From the NCBI GenBank assembly GCA_964509425.1, contig CAZDWZ010000026.1, positions 1 through 45,942 on the forward strand: DNA of 45,942 bases, given 5' to 3'. Origin of the DNA: CAZDWZ01 sp964509425 (GTDB taxonomy: Bacteria > Bdellovibrionota_C > UBA2361 > SZUA-149 > CAZDWZ01). The stretch's first letter is position 1. The number at the start of each line of letters is the position of its first letter. Below are positions 15,954 through 24,064 of this stretch, piece by piece. Made by a program: the position numbers and the translations under genes. Below the pieces are notes generated by a model, which saw only the letters and a list, made by a program, of their open reading frames with translations, had not been told where the DNA came from and did not search any database.

Positions 15954-17531
15954 ATGAGCATAACTCAGAAAACTCCGTCTCCCTCACCTGTTTCCGGTGT
16001 CTCGTCGAGCGGAGCGGTATCGCTGATTCAAGTGCAGAGCGAGGAGTCGGGAGCCGCCGGCGCCGTGGTCCAGAAGAGTCTTGTCGCTCTCGCGAAGACA
16101 GAGACGAACGTTCTCTTTTTGTCTCAGACGTCAAACGGCCAGGCGCTCTCCGTCGCAGTCTCCCCAGACGGCACGGCGGCACTTCGCCGATCGCTTGCCG
16201 AAGAGTTCTCCCGCGAAGTTCAATCGGGTCAAGTTTCGATCGTGAGCAGCGCCCCCGAGTTTGCGGTCCTCTCCGTCACGGGCTCGCAAATGCGACATCG
16301 TCCCGGAACTGCAGGACGAGTCTTTCAGACTCTTGGCCACAACGGTGTCAACATTGTTGCGATCGCTCAAGATTCGTCGGAGCGAGACATCTCTTTCGTG
16401 GTGGCGCTCGGGGATCGAGAAAAAGCACTCCAAGCCCTCGAAGAAGCGTTTTCGCTCACTCCTCGCACGAATGTTCACCTTTTTCTCTGCGGAGTCGGGC
16501 AGGTCGGAGCAAAATTTCTTGAGCAGCTCGAGCGTCAGCGTCCGCGCCTGATGGAACGAAACAAAGAACTTCGACTTTGCGGTATCAGCAATTCACGCCA
16601 GATGTTGTTTGAGCCAAACGGTATTCCGATTCCTGAATGGAAATCACGAATTCGAGATCGAGGCGAGAAATCGACGGCGGCGAGCTTCGTTGAAAGAGTT
16701 AAACAGCTAAATTTACCGAACAGCATTTTTATCGATTGCACGGCAAGTCATGAAGTGCCGAAGCTTTACAAATCGATTCTTTCGTCCAGTATTTCGGTTG
16801 TCACGCCCAACAAACACGGAAACTCCGGCAGCTATCAACAGTATCTCGAGCTGCAAGAAACAGCTCGGCGGGGAAACGTAAAGTTCTTCTACGAGACCAA
16901 TGTTGGTGCCGGGCTCCCCATCATAGGCACGCTTCACGATCTCCTCGTGAGCGGCGATGAAGTCGTTCGAATTGAGGCGGTTCTTTCCGGAACACTGAGC
17001 TATATTTTCAACACCTTCAAGAATCCGACGCGCTTCAGCGATGTCGTCAAAGACGCAAAGACGAAGGGGTACACCGAGCCTGATCCCCGTGAGGATTTGA
17101 GCGGCCGTGATTTCGGTCGAAAGCTGCTCATCCTTGCGAGAGAGATGGGAGTTCCCATGGACGAATCATCGCTCGAAATTCACTCGCTCGTTCCGGATGA
17201 TTGCGCGAAGGCCGGCTCTGTAGAAGAGTTTTTCCAGAAACTCTCCGGCCACGATGAGTCGTTTGCAAATCTTCTCGCACAGGCGGATGCTCAATCGTCG
17301 GTGCTTCGCTTTCTCGGCTTGGTGGAGAATGGGAAGGCAAAGGTGTCGCTGGAGATGGTGGGCGCGACGCACCCTTTTTACTCTCTGTCAGGAAGCGACA
17401 ATATTGTCTCCTTCACCACCAAACGATATTTCGACCGTCCTCTTGTCGTGAAAGGTCCCGGCGCCGGAATTGAAGTAACGGCCGCGGGAGTGCTCGCCGA
17501 CGTCGTTCGCGCGGTGAGTTATTTGCAATAA
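15954..17531 (+). CDS. ACT-ACT-homoserine dehydrogenase (ThrA-like, without the kinase domain)
   Basis: 525 residues. Two ACT-type regulatory folds occupy about residues 20-100 and 105-165; the second has the ThrA-like RPGTAGRVFQTLGHNGVNIV and SSERDISFVV. The dehydrogenase follows: FLCGVGQVG at 177-185 for NAD(P), TPNKHGN, NVGAGLPIIGTLHDL, LSGTLSYIFNTF and GYTEPDPREDLSGRDFGRKL. This is the C-terminal two thirds of bifunctional aspartokinase-homoserine dehydrogenase I; the aspartokinase domain is absent and no kinase frame lies upstream, where thiD ends 13 bases before. The start has a GAAAGAA site. It reduces aspartate semialdehyde to homoserine, and the ACT pair suggests feedback by threonine. 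Not a frameshift remnant, as far as I can read. Confidence 0.9.
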   Translation: MSITQKTPSPSPVSGVSSSGAVSLIQVQSEESGAAGAVVQKSLVALAKTETNVLFLSQTSNGQALSVAVSPDGTAALRRSLAEEFSREVQSGQVSIVSSAPEFAVLSVTGSQMRHRPGTAGRVFQTLGHNGVNIVAIAQDSSERDISFVVALGDREKALQALEEAFSLTPRTNVHLFLCGVGQVGAKFLEQLERQRPRLMERNKELRLCGISNSRQMLFEPNGIPIPEWKSRIRDRGEKSTAASFVERVKQLNLPNSIFIDCTASHEVPKLYKSILSSSISVVTPNKHGNSGSYQQYLELQETARRGNVKFFYETNVGAGLPIIGTLHDLLVSGDEVVRIEAVLSGTLSYIFNTFKNPTRFSDVVKDAKTKGYTEPDPREDLSGRDFGRKLLILAREMGVPMDESSLEIHSLVPDDCAKAGSVEEFFQKLSGHDESFANLLAQADAQSSVLRFLGLVENGKAKVSLEMVGATHPFYSLSGSDNIVSFTTKRYFDRPLVVKGPGAGIEVTAAGVLADVVRAVSYLQ

Positions 17532-17576
17532 CGCCGGAATGTTTGATATTTCAAGCTTTCTTACATCGGAAACATT

Positions 17577-18080
17577 ATGAGCAAATCTCCTCTTATCGGG
17601 CTCATCATGGGCTCTCGCTCGGATTGGGAAACCATGTCTCATGCAGCGGAGACGTTAGACGCTCTGGGCGTTCCCTACGAAACGAGCGTCGTTTCGGCCC
17701 ACCGCACTCCCGACCTGTTATTTGAATACGTGTCAACCGCGGCGTCGCGAGGCCTCGAAGTCATCATCGCCGGCGCCGGCGGCGCAGCTCATCTTCCTGG
17801 CATGGCCGCCGCCAAAACAGTGCTCCCCGTGCTTGGAGTTCCTGTCGAGTCTAAAGCACTTCACGGGCAAGATTCCCTCCTCTCCATCGTACAGATGCCT
17901 GCGGGCATTCCTGTCGGAACACTTGCCATCGGTAAGGCCGGCGCAGTAAACGCCGCCCTGCTGGCTGCATCGATTCTCGGGAATAAATATCCGCCGTTTC
18001 GCGAAGCTGTTGAAGCATACCGAAAGAAGCAGACGGACACGGTGCTCGCTAATCGCGACCCGCGAAAAAGCTCGTGTTGA
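17577..18080 (+). CDS. purE: N5-carboxyaminoimidazole ribonucleotide mutase
   Basis: 167 residues, full family length. Landmarks: LIMGSRSDWETM at the start, VVSAHRTPDLL, AGAGGAAHLPGMAAA, and LPVLGVPV followed by GQDSLLSIVQMPAGIPV. These residues make the class I PurE octamer active site that moves the carboxyl group in de novo purine synthesis. The SAHRTP loop and GGAAHLPG are intact. It ends 13 bases before purK, forming the usual purEK pair, and begins 45 bases after the homoserine dehydrogenase. The ribosome site is weak (CGGAAAC). Confidence 0.97.
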   Translation: MSKSPLIGLIMGSRSDWETMSHAAETLDALGVPYETSVVSAHRTPDLLFEYVSTAASRGLEVIIAGAGGAAHLPGMAAAKTVLPVLGVPVESKALHGQDSLLSIVQMPAGIPVGTLAIGKAGAVNAALLAASILGNKYPPFREAVEAYRKKQTDTVLANRDPRKSSC

Positions 18081-18093
18081 ACGGAGCACGAGA

Positions 18094-19185
18094 ATGAGCA
18101 GAATAGGAATTCTCGGTGCCGGACAACTCGGCAGAATGCTGGCTCTCGCCGGCTATCCCCTCGGACTCACGTTTCGCTTCCTTGACACGACAGGCGAGCC
18201 ACCATCGGCCGAGCTTGGCGAGTTCGTTCATGCCACTTCATTCGAAGACGAAGAATCACTTCGTAGTTTCGCAAAAGATCTCTCCGTATTCACTTTCGAA
18301 TTTGAGAATGTCCCTGCAAAATCCCTCGAATTCCTTGAAAAGAGCGCCTCAGTCTATCCCGGTGTCCGCGCGCTAAAAACTTCTCAAGATCGTCTCGATG
18401 AAAAAGAGATGTTCCTGAAATTAGGGATCGAGGCACCAAGATTCGCTGCGATAAATACTGAAGCCGATTTGCAAAAGGCAGTCTCCGAGATGGGACTCCC
18501 TGCCGTCTTGAAAACTCGGCGCATGGGATACGACGGGAAAGGACAATTCCGCTTGAAGCAACTCTCCGATGTTCCACTCGCGTGGAAAGCTCTCGGCGGA
18601 ACTCCTCTTCTCTTAGAGAGCTTCGTTCCGTTTGACCGAGAGCTGTCAGTCATCGCCGTTCGCAGCACGACCGGTGAGGTTGCATGGTATCCGCTTGTAC
18701 AAAACGAACATCGAGACGGAATTCTCCGAACCTCAGTTGCACCGGCTCCCGGCACAAGCGACGTCATTGAACAAACGGCACGAGGATACGTCACGAAAAT
18801 CCTCCGCGAGTTGGACTACGTCGGCGTGCTCGCGCTCGAACTTTTTGATGTCGGAGGGAAACTTCTTGCGAATGAGATCGCGCCCCGCGTTCATAATTCG
18901 GGTCACTGGACCATCGAGGGCGCAGAGACCAGTCAGTTTGAAAATCATCTTCGCGCGATTCTGGGATTGCCGCTTGGTTCGACCAACGCCTGCGGGGTGA
19001 GCTGCATGGTGAATTTGATCGGAAAGTTACCGGCGGTGGAGGCCGTGCTCCAGCTCACCGGGGTCCACATTCACCTCTACGGAAAATCGGAAGCGGAAAA
19101 CCGCAAGCTCGGTCACATCACGATTAATGCGGGGACCACTCTCCAGCTCGAAAAGATAAAGGACGCGCTCTCTAAAATTCTTTAA
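18094..19185 (+). CDS. purK: N5-carboxyaminoimidazole ribonucleotide synthase
   Basis: 363 residues from ATG at 18094, preceded by CGGAGCACGAGA; a longer frame opening at 18010 inside purE is discarded. ATP-grasp enzyme: GILGAGQLGRMLALAG at the N-terminus, FEFENVP, LKTSQDRLDEK, KTRRMGYDGKGQ and the ATP/Mg site near LANEIAPRVHNSGHWTIEGAETSQFE, cut here to NEIAPRVHNSGHWTIE. With PurE it converts AIR to CAIR using bicarbonate and ATP. No terminator is obvious in the following 300 bases, and no other pur gene follows. Confidence 0.97.
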   Translation: MSRIGILGAGQLGRMLALAGYPLGLTFRFLDTTGEPPSAELGEFVHATSFEDEESLRSFAKDLSVFTFEFENVPAKSLEFLEKSASVYPGVRALKTSQDRLDEKEMFLKLGIEAPRFAAINTEADLQKAVSEMGLPAVLKTRRMGYDGKGQFRLKQLSDVPLAWKALGGTPLLLESFVPFDRELSVIAVRSTTGEVAWYPLVQNEHRDGILRTSVAPAPGTSDVIEQTARGYVTKILRELDYVGVLALELFDVGGKLLANEIAPRVHNSGHWTIEGAETSQFENHLRAILGLPLGSTNACGVSCMVNLIGKLPAVEAVLQLTGVHIHLYGKSEAENRKLGHITINAGTTLQLEKIKDALSKIL

Positions 19186-19495
19186 GATTCTCGTGGAAGA
19201 ATTACCGCCGCATTTAGTGCTGATTACCTAATGCCCCGACATCTCAAGGCTGAGTCGCATAATCGTCATCACCCCTCGGTCAAAAATAAACCGACTCGAC
19301 CGGTAAATTCTCTAGCTTCTGGAATTCAAACGGTCTAGTCTCCTCATGAATTCAGGGCGCGCAATTGTTTCGAAAATGTCTCTCGTAACTTCCGCTGAGA
19401 TCCTCTCGGAAGAATCGCTGAGAAAAAATTTTAACCGGCCTAGAAATCGACTCAGTGTATTTGAAGTAACCACGTGTGACGTAAATAAAGCGGTG
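19186..19495. other. Intergenic region before the PEP-CTERM gene
   Basis: About 310 bases. Codons from 19346 to 19495 are open in the PEP-CTERM frame but encode no signal-like sequence, and the natural start lies after them. I found no convincing -24/-12 promoter of the kind that often drives PEP-CTERM genes; TTGAAG (19470 region) followed by TAAATA is spaced too closely to trust. Confidence 0.4.
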
Positions 19496-20182
19496 ATGTT
19501 CATGATTAAAAAATTTCTGATCTTGTTTTTCATATTGGGATTCGTCTCGTCGGCACAGGCGACATCGATCATCAAGGTGGGCCTGAGCGAAACTGCTCCG
19601 GATCTAACTTATGACGGAACCACGTTTCACACGATCAATGACGGAAACGCGGCGACCACTGGCGACCAGAACACAAACGTCAACTTCGTCGGATTCCTGG
19701 TTGGAGTACAACCGGACATCACCACGGCTGTTGCTTCGTTCACCTTGAGCGGAGTTTCGCTGGTCGGCGGACCGACTGTGATTGGCGCGCTGGTCACGCA
19801 GACCACAACCGGCGGATCATTCTCGCTCTATGACGCCGCAAACACGCTTCTCCTCTCCGGAAACTTGGCTGATGGCGCTATCTCCGGTTCGAATGTTGCG
19901 ACCACTGGAAGCTTCTTCAACACGACCTTCGGCACCTTCACTGGTGGAAGCCTCCTTCCGCTTCTCGTTCAAAATTCACTGGGTATCAGTTTTGCACTCG
20001 GCGGAATCGATTCCTCAGGTGTATCGCATTTGGTAACCGGACCAGGTGGGTTGAATGCCTTTACAGCAAACGGCGCTGGACTCATTGATGCGACCCCAGT
20101 ACCAGAGCCGATCACCGGAGCGCTGCTCCTGTCGGGAATCGGCGCTATGGGCGTTCGACGCCGTATGAGCAAGAAGGCTTAG
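19496..20182 (+). CDS. PEP-CTERM sorting-domain exported protein
   Basis: 228 residues from ATG at 19496 (or 226 from 19502). The N-terminal signal peptide is MIKKFLILFFILGFVSSAQA. The body is low in charge and rich in Gly, Thr, Ser, Ala and Val, as in secreted beta-rich matrix proteins. The C-terminus is a textbook PEP-CTERM signal: VPEP, a hydrophobic stretch (GALLLSGIGAMG), then RRR. Such proteins are cut and sorted by an exosortase (EpsH/XrtA type) for release to the exopolysaccharide layer. No exosortase is in this window. A strong intrinsic terminator follows, so this is a single-gene unit. Confidence 0.92.
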   Translation: MFMIKKFLILFFILGFVSSAQATSIIKVGLSETAPDLTYDGTTFHTINDGNAATTGDQNTNVNFVGFLVGVQPDITTAVASFTLSGVSLVGGPTVIGALVTQTTTGGSFSLYDAANTLLLSGNLADGAISGSNVATTGSFFNTTFGTFTGGSLLPLLVQNSLGISFALGGIDSSGVSHLVTGPGGLNAFTANGAGLIDATPVPEPITGALLLSGIGAMGVRRRMSKKA

Positions 20183-20215
20183 GCCCTCTTCACACGAAGC
20201 GCTCACAGCGCTTAG

Positions 20216-20246
20216 AACCGGAAGCTTCGGCTTCCGGTTTTTTTTT
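20216..20246 (+). terminator. Rho-independent terminator after the PEP-CTERM gene
   Basis: Stem AACCGGAAGC, loop TTCG, stem GCTTCCGGTT, followed by a run of eight to nine T. The cUUCGg tetraloop and ten paired bases make this a strong intrinsic terminator. A smaller hairpin (AGCGC-TCACA-GCGCT) lies just before it. Confidence 0.93.
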
Positions 20247-20596
20247 GCCCTCATGGCTGCCGAAAACCAGGGAGTCGGCACAGAAGGACTTCCTTTCCCA
20301 AAGGAGCCGATCTCCAAAAAGAGAAACTCTCAGCCTTTACCGCCAGGGTCTCGGTCTGTATGATTGTCCGTTCGACCCAATTCCCTATTGGATGCCGGTT
20401 ATTTGTCAGTTTATTATCGGGTGGTTTTAGCGGTTTCGCGACTTTCGCGAATATCACCACATCTTAATCATGGTCTGAGGAGTCTCAGCGTTTTTAAGTC
20501 TTCGGGGTCTTTTCAAGTCCTCGAGTCTTTGGGCGTCTGAATTCCGGGAAGCGAATTGAGCGCGGGCGTTTACGCCGCTAGACGACCTCAAAATTT
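20247..20596. other. Intergenic region with a degenerate short repeat
   Basis: About 350 bases. Contains a short inverted repeat (GCCGA ... TCGGC, about 20259-20276) and, at about 20495-20540, imperfect direct repeats of an AAGTCCTCGAGTCTTTGGG type unit. No gene, tRNA or recognised riboswitch is visible. The promoter of the kinase-thrC pair should lie here. Confidence 0.4.
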
Positions 20597-21244
20597 ATGA
20601 TGGTTTCACTCATCGGTTTCTCTGGAACCGGAAAATCACTGCTCTCGAAGCGACTCGAAGCCGAAGCAGGCTGGCTGCGGCTCGGCTGCGACGGGCTCAT
20701 CGAAGAACGGCTCGCGTCTGAGCTTTCACATCTCCCCGGCTCAGGAGAAGGGCGACTCGCTGCTTGGATGGGCTATCCAAACGATCCGAACTATCGCGAG
20801 AAGCAAGAGATATACCTTCTGCTCGAAGAGCAAGTGCTCGATGAAATCTGCGACACCTTAGAAGATGCGCGGAAACTGTCATTTCCCCCGAACATCGTCG
20901 TTGATACCACGGGAAGTTGCGTCTACCTCAGCGATGACGTGCTCTACCGGCTAAAAAAATTCTCAAATCTCGTCTACATCGAGCCTTCTCCGAATGAAGA
21001 GTCAGCACTTCTCGAAAGTTTTTATTCGGCTCCCAAGCCCATCGTTTGGGGCGATGTCTTTCAGGCGGACCCTGAAGAAAATCTTCACGATGCGATTCGG
21101 CGATGTTTTCCGATGCTGATGGAATCGCGGCGATCGCGCTATGAAGAGCTGGCAAACGTCCGCTTGCCGCTGGATCCGGAAACACGATTTCGCCTCTCCG
21201 GAGAAGAACTGGAGCAGAGGCTAGAAACTCTGTGTAGGGAATGA
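20597..21244 (+). CDS. Shikimate-kinase-like P-loop kinase coupled to threonine synthase
   Basis: 215 residues. Walker A GFSGTGKS at residues 7-14, then GCDGLIEERL (the shikimate-kinase Asp position) and NYREKQEIYLLLE, which resembles the substrate-Arg motif (FR..E). The Gly-rich GGG loop of true shikimate kinases is absent; its place has VVDTTGSCVYLSDDVLYRL. Its stop overlaps the thrC start (ATGA). The vertebrate THNSL1 protein is a fusion of just such a domain to a threonine-synthase-like domain (known from the literature), which supports a functional link. By position it may be a homoserine kinase of non-GHMP type; that is inference. True shikimate kinase activity is less likely. The frame opens with two Met codons and has a poor ribosome site. 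Confidence 0.8.
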   Translation: MMVSLIGFSGTGKSLLSKRLEAEAGWLRLGCDGLIEERLASELSHLPGSGEGRLAAWMGYPNDPNYREKQEIYLLLEEQVLDEICDTLEDARKLSFPPNIVVDTTGSCVYLSDDVLYRLKKFSNLVYIEPSPNEESALLESFYSAPKPIVWGDVFQADPEENLHDAIRRCFPMLMESRRSRYEELANVRLPLDPETRFRLSGEELEQRLETLCRE

Positions 21245-22557
21245 AATTTTTCACCACAAAAAGTAAGGCGAAAGCATTTTCGATTCGAGCGGTCTGTCTC
21301 GAAGGAATCGCGCCCGACGGCGGATTGTTTATGCCGGAGAGCATTCCGGCCCTGCCGCAGTTTCTCCAATCGCCCGAAAATTTTGCCTTGGAAGAATTGG
21401 CACTCGAGATTACAAAGCCATTTTTCTCGGAAGCAATCCCGGAGGATCGACTTCGGGAAATCATCTCGCAAGTCCTCTCTTTTCCAATCCCTCTGGTTCA
21501 TCTTCGAGATCGACTTTTTGCGCTCGAGTTGTTCCACGGACCGACCATGGCATTCAAAGATTTCGGTGCCATGTTTCTCGCTCGTGTGCTGAGCTCTCTG
21601 CGGGCGGGTGCGCGTCGAGAGCTCACCGTGATAGTCGCGACGTCGGGGGATACCGGCGGAGCGGTGGCGAGAGGATTCTTTCAAGTTCCTGGGGTCCGAG
21701 TCATCATTCTCTATCCAAGCGGGAGAGTGAGCCCGCTCCAAGAGCAGCAAATGACGAGCCTCGGTGAGAATATCACAGCGCTTGAAATCAGCGGCTCATT
21801 TGATGATTGTCAGAAGCTTGCGAAGAGCCTGCTCGGTGACAGCGATGTTCGATCAGCACTGGACGTCACGTCGGCAAATTCGATTAACTTCGCGCGCCTT
21901 CTCCCACAAACGTTTTACTATGTGGAAGCCGTTCGGCAGCTACGGCTTCAAGGCTTGGCACCCGGACACCTTCCGCTCGTGATGAGTGTTCCAAGCGGCA
22001 ATCTCGGTAATCTTTGTGCTGGTGTTTTTGCGAAGCGGCTCGGACTGCCTATTTCGCATTTTCTCCTGGCGACCAACAGAAACGACACGGCAGTACAATT
22101 TCTCCGAACCGGAAACTTCTCGCCTCGTATTCCAGAGCGAACGCTCTCGAATGCGATGGACGTGGGAAACCCGAGTAATCTAGAACGACTGATAACCTTG
22201 TATGCGGATCACGCATCGTTCCTGTCGGAGATATCCGGCTCTTCTTGGGCGGAGGACGATACCCGCCGCGTCATCGGACGAGTATACCGAGAAACTGGTT
22301 ACATTCTCGATCCTCACGGCGCGATCGGCTACTTGGCACTCGAAGAATATGCATCACGAAACCCTGAGTGCACGGGATGTTTCTTGGAAACCGCTCATCC
22401 CGGAAAGTTCCCGGAGTGTGTGGAAGGAGAGATCGGGAAGAAGATCGCGACTCCTGACGCTCTCCGCTACCTCGACTCCGCGAGGAAGAATTCGATCCAA
22501 CTCTCCGCTGAGTATAATGAGGTTCGCGGCGCAGTCCTCGCTCTCGCAGCGCGATAA
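21241..22557 (+). CDS. thrC: Threonine synthase
   Basis: 438 residues. N-terminal FFTTKSKA and CLEGIAPDGGLFMP are typical of the longer (class II, E. coli/yeast-like) threonine synthases. The PLP lysine is K106 in GPTMAFKDFGAMF. Cofactor contacts follow in TSGDTGGAVARGF and the phosphate loop PSGNLGNLCAG. It converts O-phosphohomoserine to threonine. The start codon overlaps the stop of the preceding kinase gene, so the two are translated together. With the homoserine dehydrogenase at 15954 this gives two or three steps of the threonine branch in one neighbourhood, though split by pur genes. Confidence 0.96.
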   Translation: MKFFTTKSKAKAFSIRAVCLEGIAPDGGLFMPESIPALPQFLQSPENFALEELALEITKPFFSEAIPEDRLREIISQVLSFPIPLVHLRDRLFALELFHGPTMAFKDFGAMFLARVLSSLRAGARRELTVIVATSGDTGGAVARGFFQVPGVRVIILYPSGRVSPLQEQQMTSLGENITALEISGSFDDCQKLAKSLLGDSDVRSALDVTSANSINFARLLPQTFYYVEAVRQLRLQGLAPGHLPLVMSVPSGNLGNLCAGVFAKRLGLPISHFLLATNRNDTAVQFLRTGNFSPRIPERTLSNAMDVGNPSNLERLITLYADHASFLSEISGSSWAEDDTRRVIGRVYRETGYILDPHGAIGYLALEEYASRNPECTGCFLETAHPGKFPECVEGEIGKKIATPDALRYLDSARKNSIQLSAEYNEVRGAVLALAAR

Positions 22558-22558
22558 T

Positions 22559-23119
22559 TCACTCGTCGTCTAAGAACTCATTTTCGAAGACAGGCAGTCC
22601 GACATCCTTCTGCGAGCGATATTTGCCGGTTAGGTCGTAGGCGATTTTCGTGGGCGATTTCAATTCGAGCAGCACCACTCGCGCGATCTTCATTTTCGGA
22701 TAGAGGAGGATCGGGTTCGCCCCATGATTTGCAACTTCGAGAGTGACGGCACGCTCACTATGTCCGGGATAAACAAGCATCGCGGTTTGGACGATGGTGA
22801 GGCCGACTCTGGCGAGCGTGCTTCGGCCCTCGATCAGAAAGCCGAGCTTATCGCCGACTGTGACACGTTCATACGTCGCGCCCAGGACAAAACCGCCGGG
22901 CTCGAGGAGCATCGGCTGATCCATCGTGATCTTTATCGTTTCGTAGTCGGGAATCTGTTTTGTTCTGACGTCGACCACCTTTCCCGGAATGGGCCGGAGG
23001 AGGGTTTCGCCGAGATGAAGCGTGATGCCCGAAGGTCGAATGCCCTTCGCACTGAACGGCTCAATGACGAGATCTCCTGCTTCGATCGCCGCACGGATAT
23101 CCTCACTGGAAAACATCAT
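22559..23119 (-). CDS. dcd: dCTP deaminase family protein
   Basis: 186 residues, normal length for Dcd. It opens SSEDIRAAIEAGDLVIEPF, then SGITLHLG, the substrate loop EGRSTLARVGLTIVQTA, PGHSERAVTLEVANHG with the catalytic Glu in LEV, and YPKMKIARVVLLEL. The two-base gap to the thrC stop on the other strand makes the pair convergent. It deaminates dCTP to dUTP (or directly to dUMP in bifunctional members; I cannot tell which). The frame is open upstream into the 128-base gap before TerC, but no start codon lies there, so the double ATG at 23119/23116 is kept. Confidence 0.9.
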   Translation of the reverse strand: MMFSSEDIRAAIEAGDLVIEPFSAKGIRPSGITLHLGETLLRPIPGKVVDVRTKQIPDYETIKITMDQPMLLEPGGFVLGATYERVTVGDKLGFLIEGRSTLARVGLTIVQTAMLVYPGHSERAVTLEVANHGANPILLYPKMKIARVVLLELKSPTKIAYDLTGKYRSQKDVGLPVFENEFLDDE

Positions 23120-23247
23120 ATCGAAAAACCATCGCTCTTCTCTGCCGAGGGTATTCCGAAGAATGAGCGTCGAGCCAGCAATCGTTACTGCTTTGACGTC
23201 GGAAAACTGCGCCGAAGGCCCAACATTCTCCCCTTCGTCCTCAGGCG

Positions 23248-24006
23248 CTAGTTCGCAACCGCCTGCTCTCCCTTCTTCTTCATGCGGAGGTTCAGAAACT
23301 CCACCGTGAGAGAATACCCAATAGCAAAATAGATGTAGCCTTTCTCAACATGTTTTCCGAAACCTTCGAGGACGAGAGTCGCACCAATTAACACAAGAAA
23401 TGAGAGGGCGAGGATTTTGAACGTCGGATGTTCGTCGATGAAGTTACCAATAGCCTTGGAGAAAACGAGCATGACGACAATCGCCAGCACGATGGAAATG
23501 ACCATCACGGGCAAATGCTGGGCCATTCCAACAGCGGTTATTACGGAATCAAGAGAAAACACGAGGTCGAGTAACGCAATCTGAACGATTACCCCTCCGA
23601 ACGACGCGAAGAATTTCCGCTTCGTTCTGTGCCGCTTTATCTCTTCCGCATCCTCCAGCGAATGGTGTTTGTGCGTATGCTCCGAAGCATCATGGATTTC
23701 AAATGTCGCTTTGGCGATGAGGAACAGCCCGCCGAGGAGGAGAATGAGATTTCTTCCCGAAAAAGCCACTTCTCCGACGGTGAAAAGCGGTTGGGTGAGC
23801 AGCATGATCCAACTAATGCTGAGCAGCAGTCCGATCCGGAAAAACAATGCGAGTCCCAGTCCCAGCTTTCTCGCTATTTCCCGCTGCTCTGCAGGAAGAC
23901 GATTGACCATCAGTGTCAGCATCACGATATTGTCGAATCCGAGAATGATCTCAAGACCGGTCAGCGAGACTAGGGCAAAAAAGCTCTCGATTGTAAAAAT
24001 CTCCAT
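23248..24006 (-). CDS. TerC family integral membrane protein
   Basis: 252 residues with about seven helices. TerC landmarks: LTGLEIILGFDNIVML near the N-terminus and LLDLVFSLDSVITAVG in the second half, the two acidic intramembrane motifs (GFDN and SLDS) that probably bind a metal ion. A charged His-rich loop lies between (HDASEHTHKHHSLEDAEE). TerC relatives take part in manganese export and in loading metals onto secreted enzymes. This short form lacks the CBS/CorC domains of YoaE. Upstream of dcd on the same strand with a 128-base gap; cotranscription is possible. Confidence 0.9.
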   Translation of the reverse strand: MEIFTIESFFALVSLTGLEIILGFDNIVMLTLMVNRLPAEQREIARKLGLGLALFFRIGLLLSISWIMLLTQPLFTVGEVAFSGRNLILLLGGLFLIAKATFEIHDASEHTHKHHSLEDAEEIKRHRTKRKFFASFGGVIVQIALLDLVFSLDSVITAVGMAQHLPVMVISIVLAIVVMLVFSKAIGNFIDEHPTFKILALSFLVLIGATLVLEGFGKHVEKGYIYFAIGYSLTVEFLNLRMKKKGEQAVAN

Positions 24007-24064
24007 AGGAACTCTTAAGGGGAAGGTCTATTGATTAAAATTTAGCCGACCGGGAAACGCTATC

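Noticed and set aside
20250..20350. Cyclic-di-GMP or other riboswitch near the PEP-CTERM gene
   Set aside because: Only a short GCCGA/TCGGC hairpin is present; the conserved core of known classes cannot be found on either strand.
23120..23247. Upstream in-frame extension of the dCTP deaminase
   Set aside because: The frame is open here but contains no usable start codon, and the double ATG at 23119/23116 gives the normal family N-terminus.
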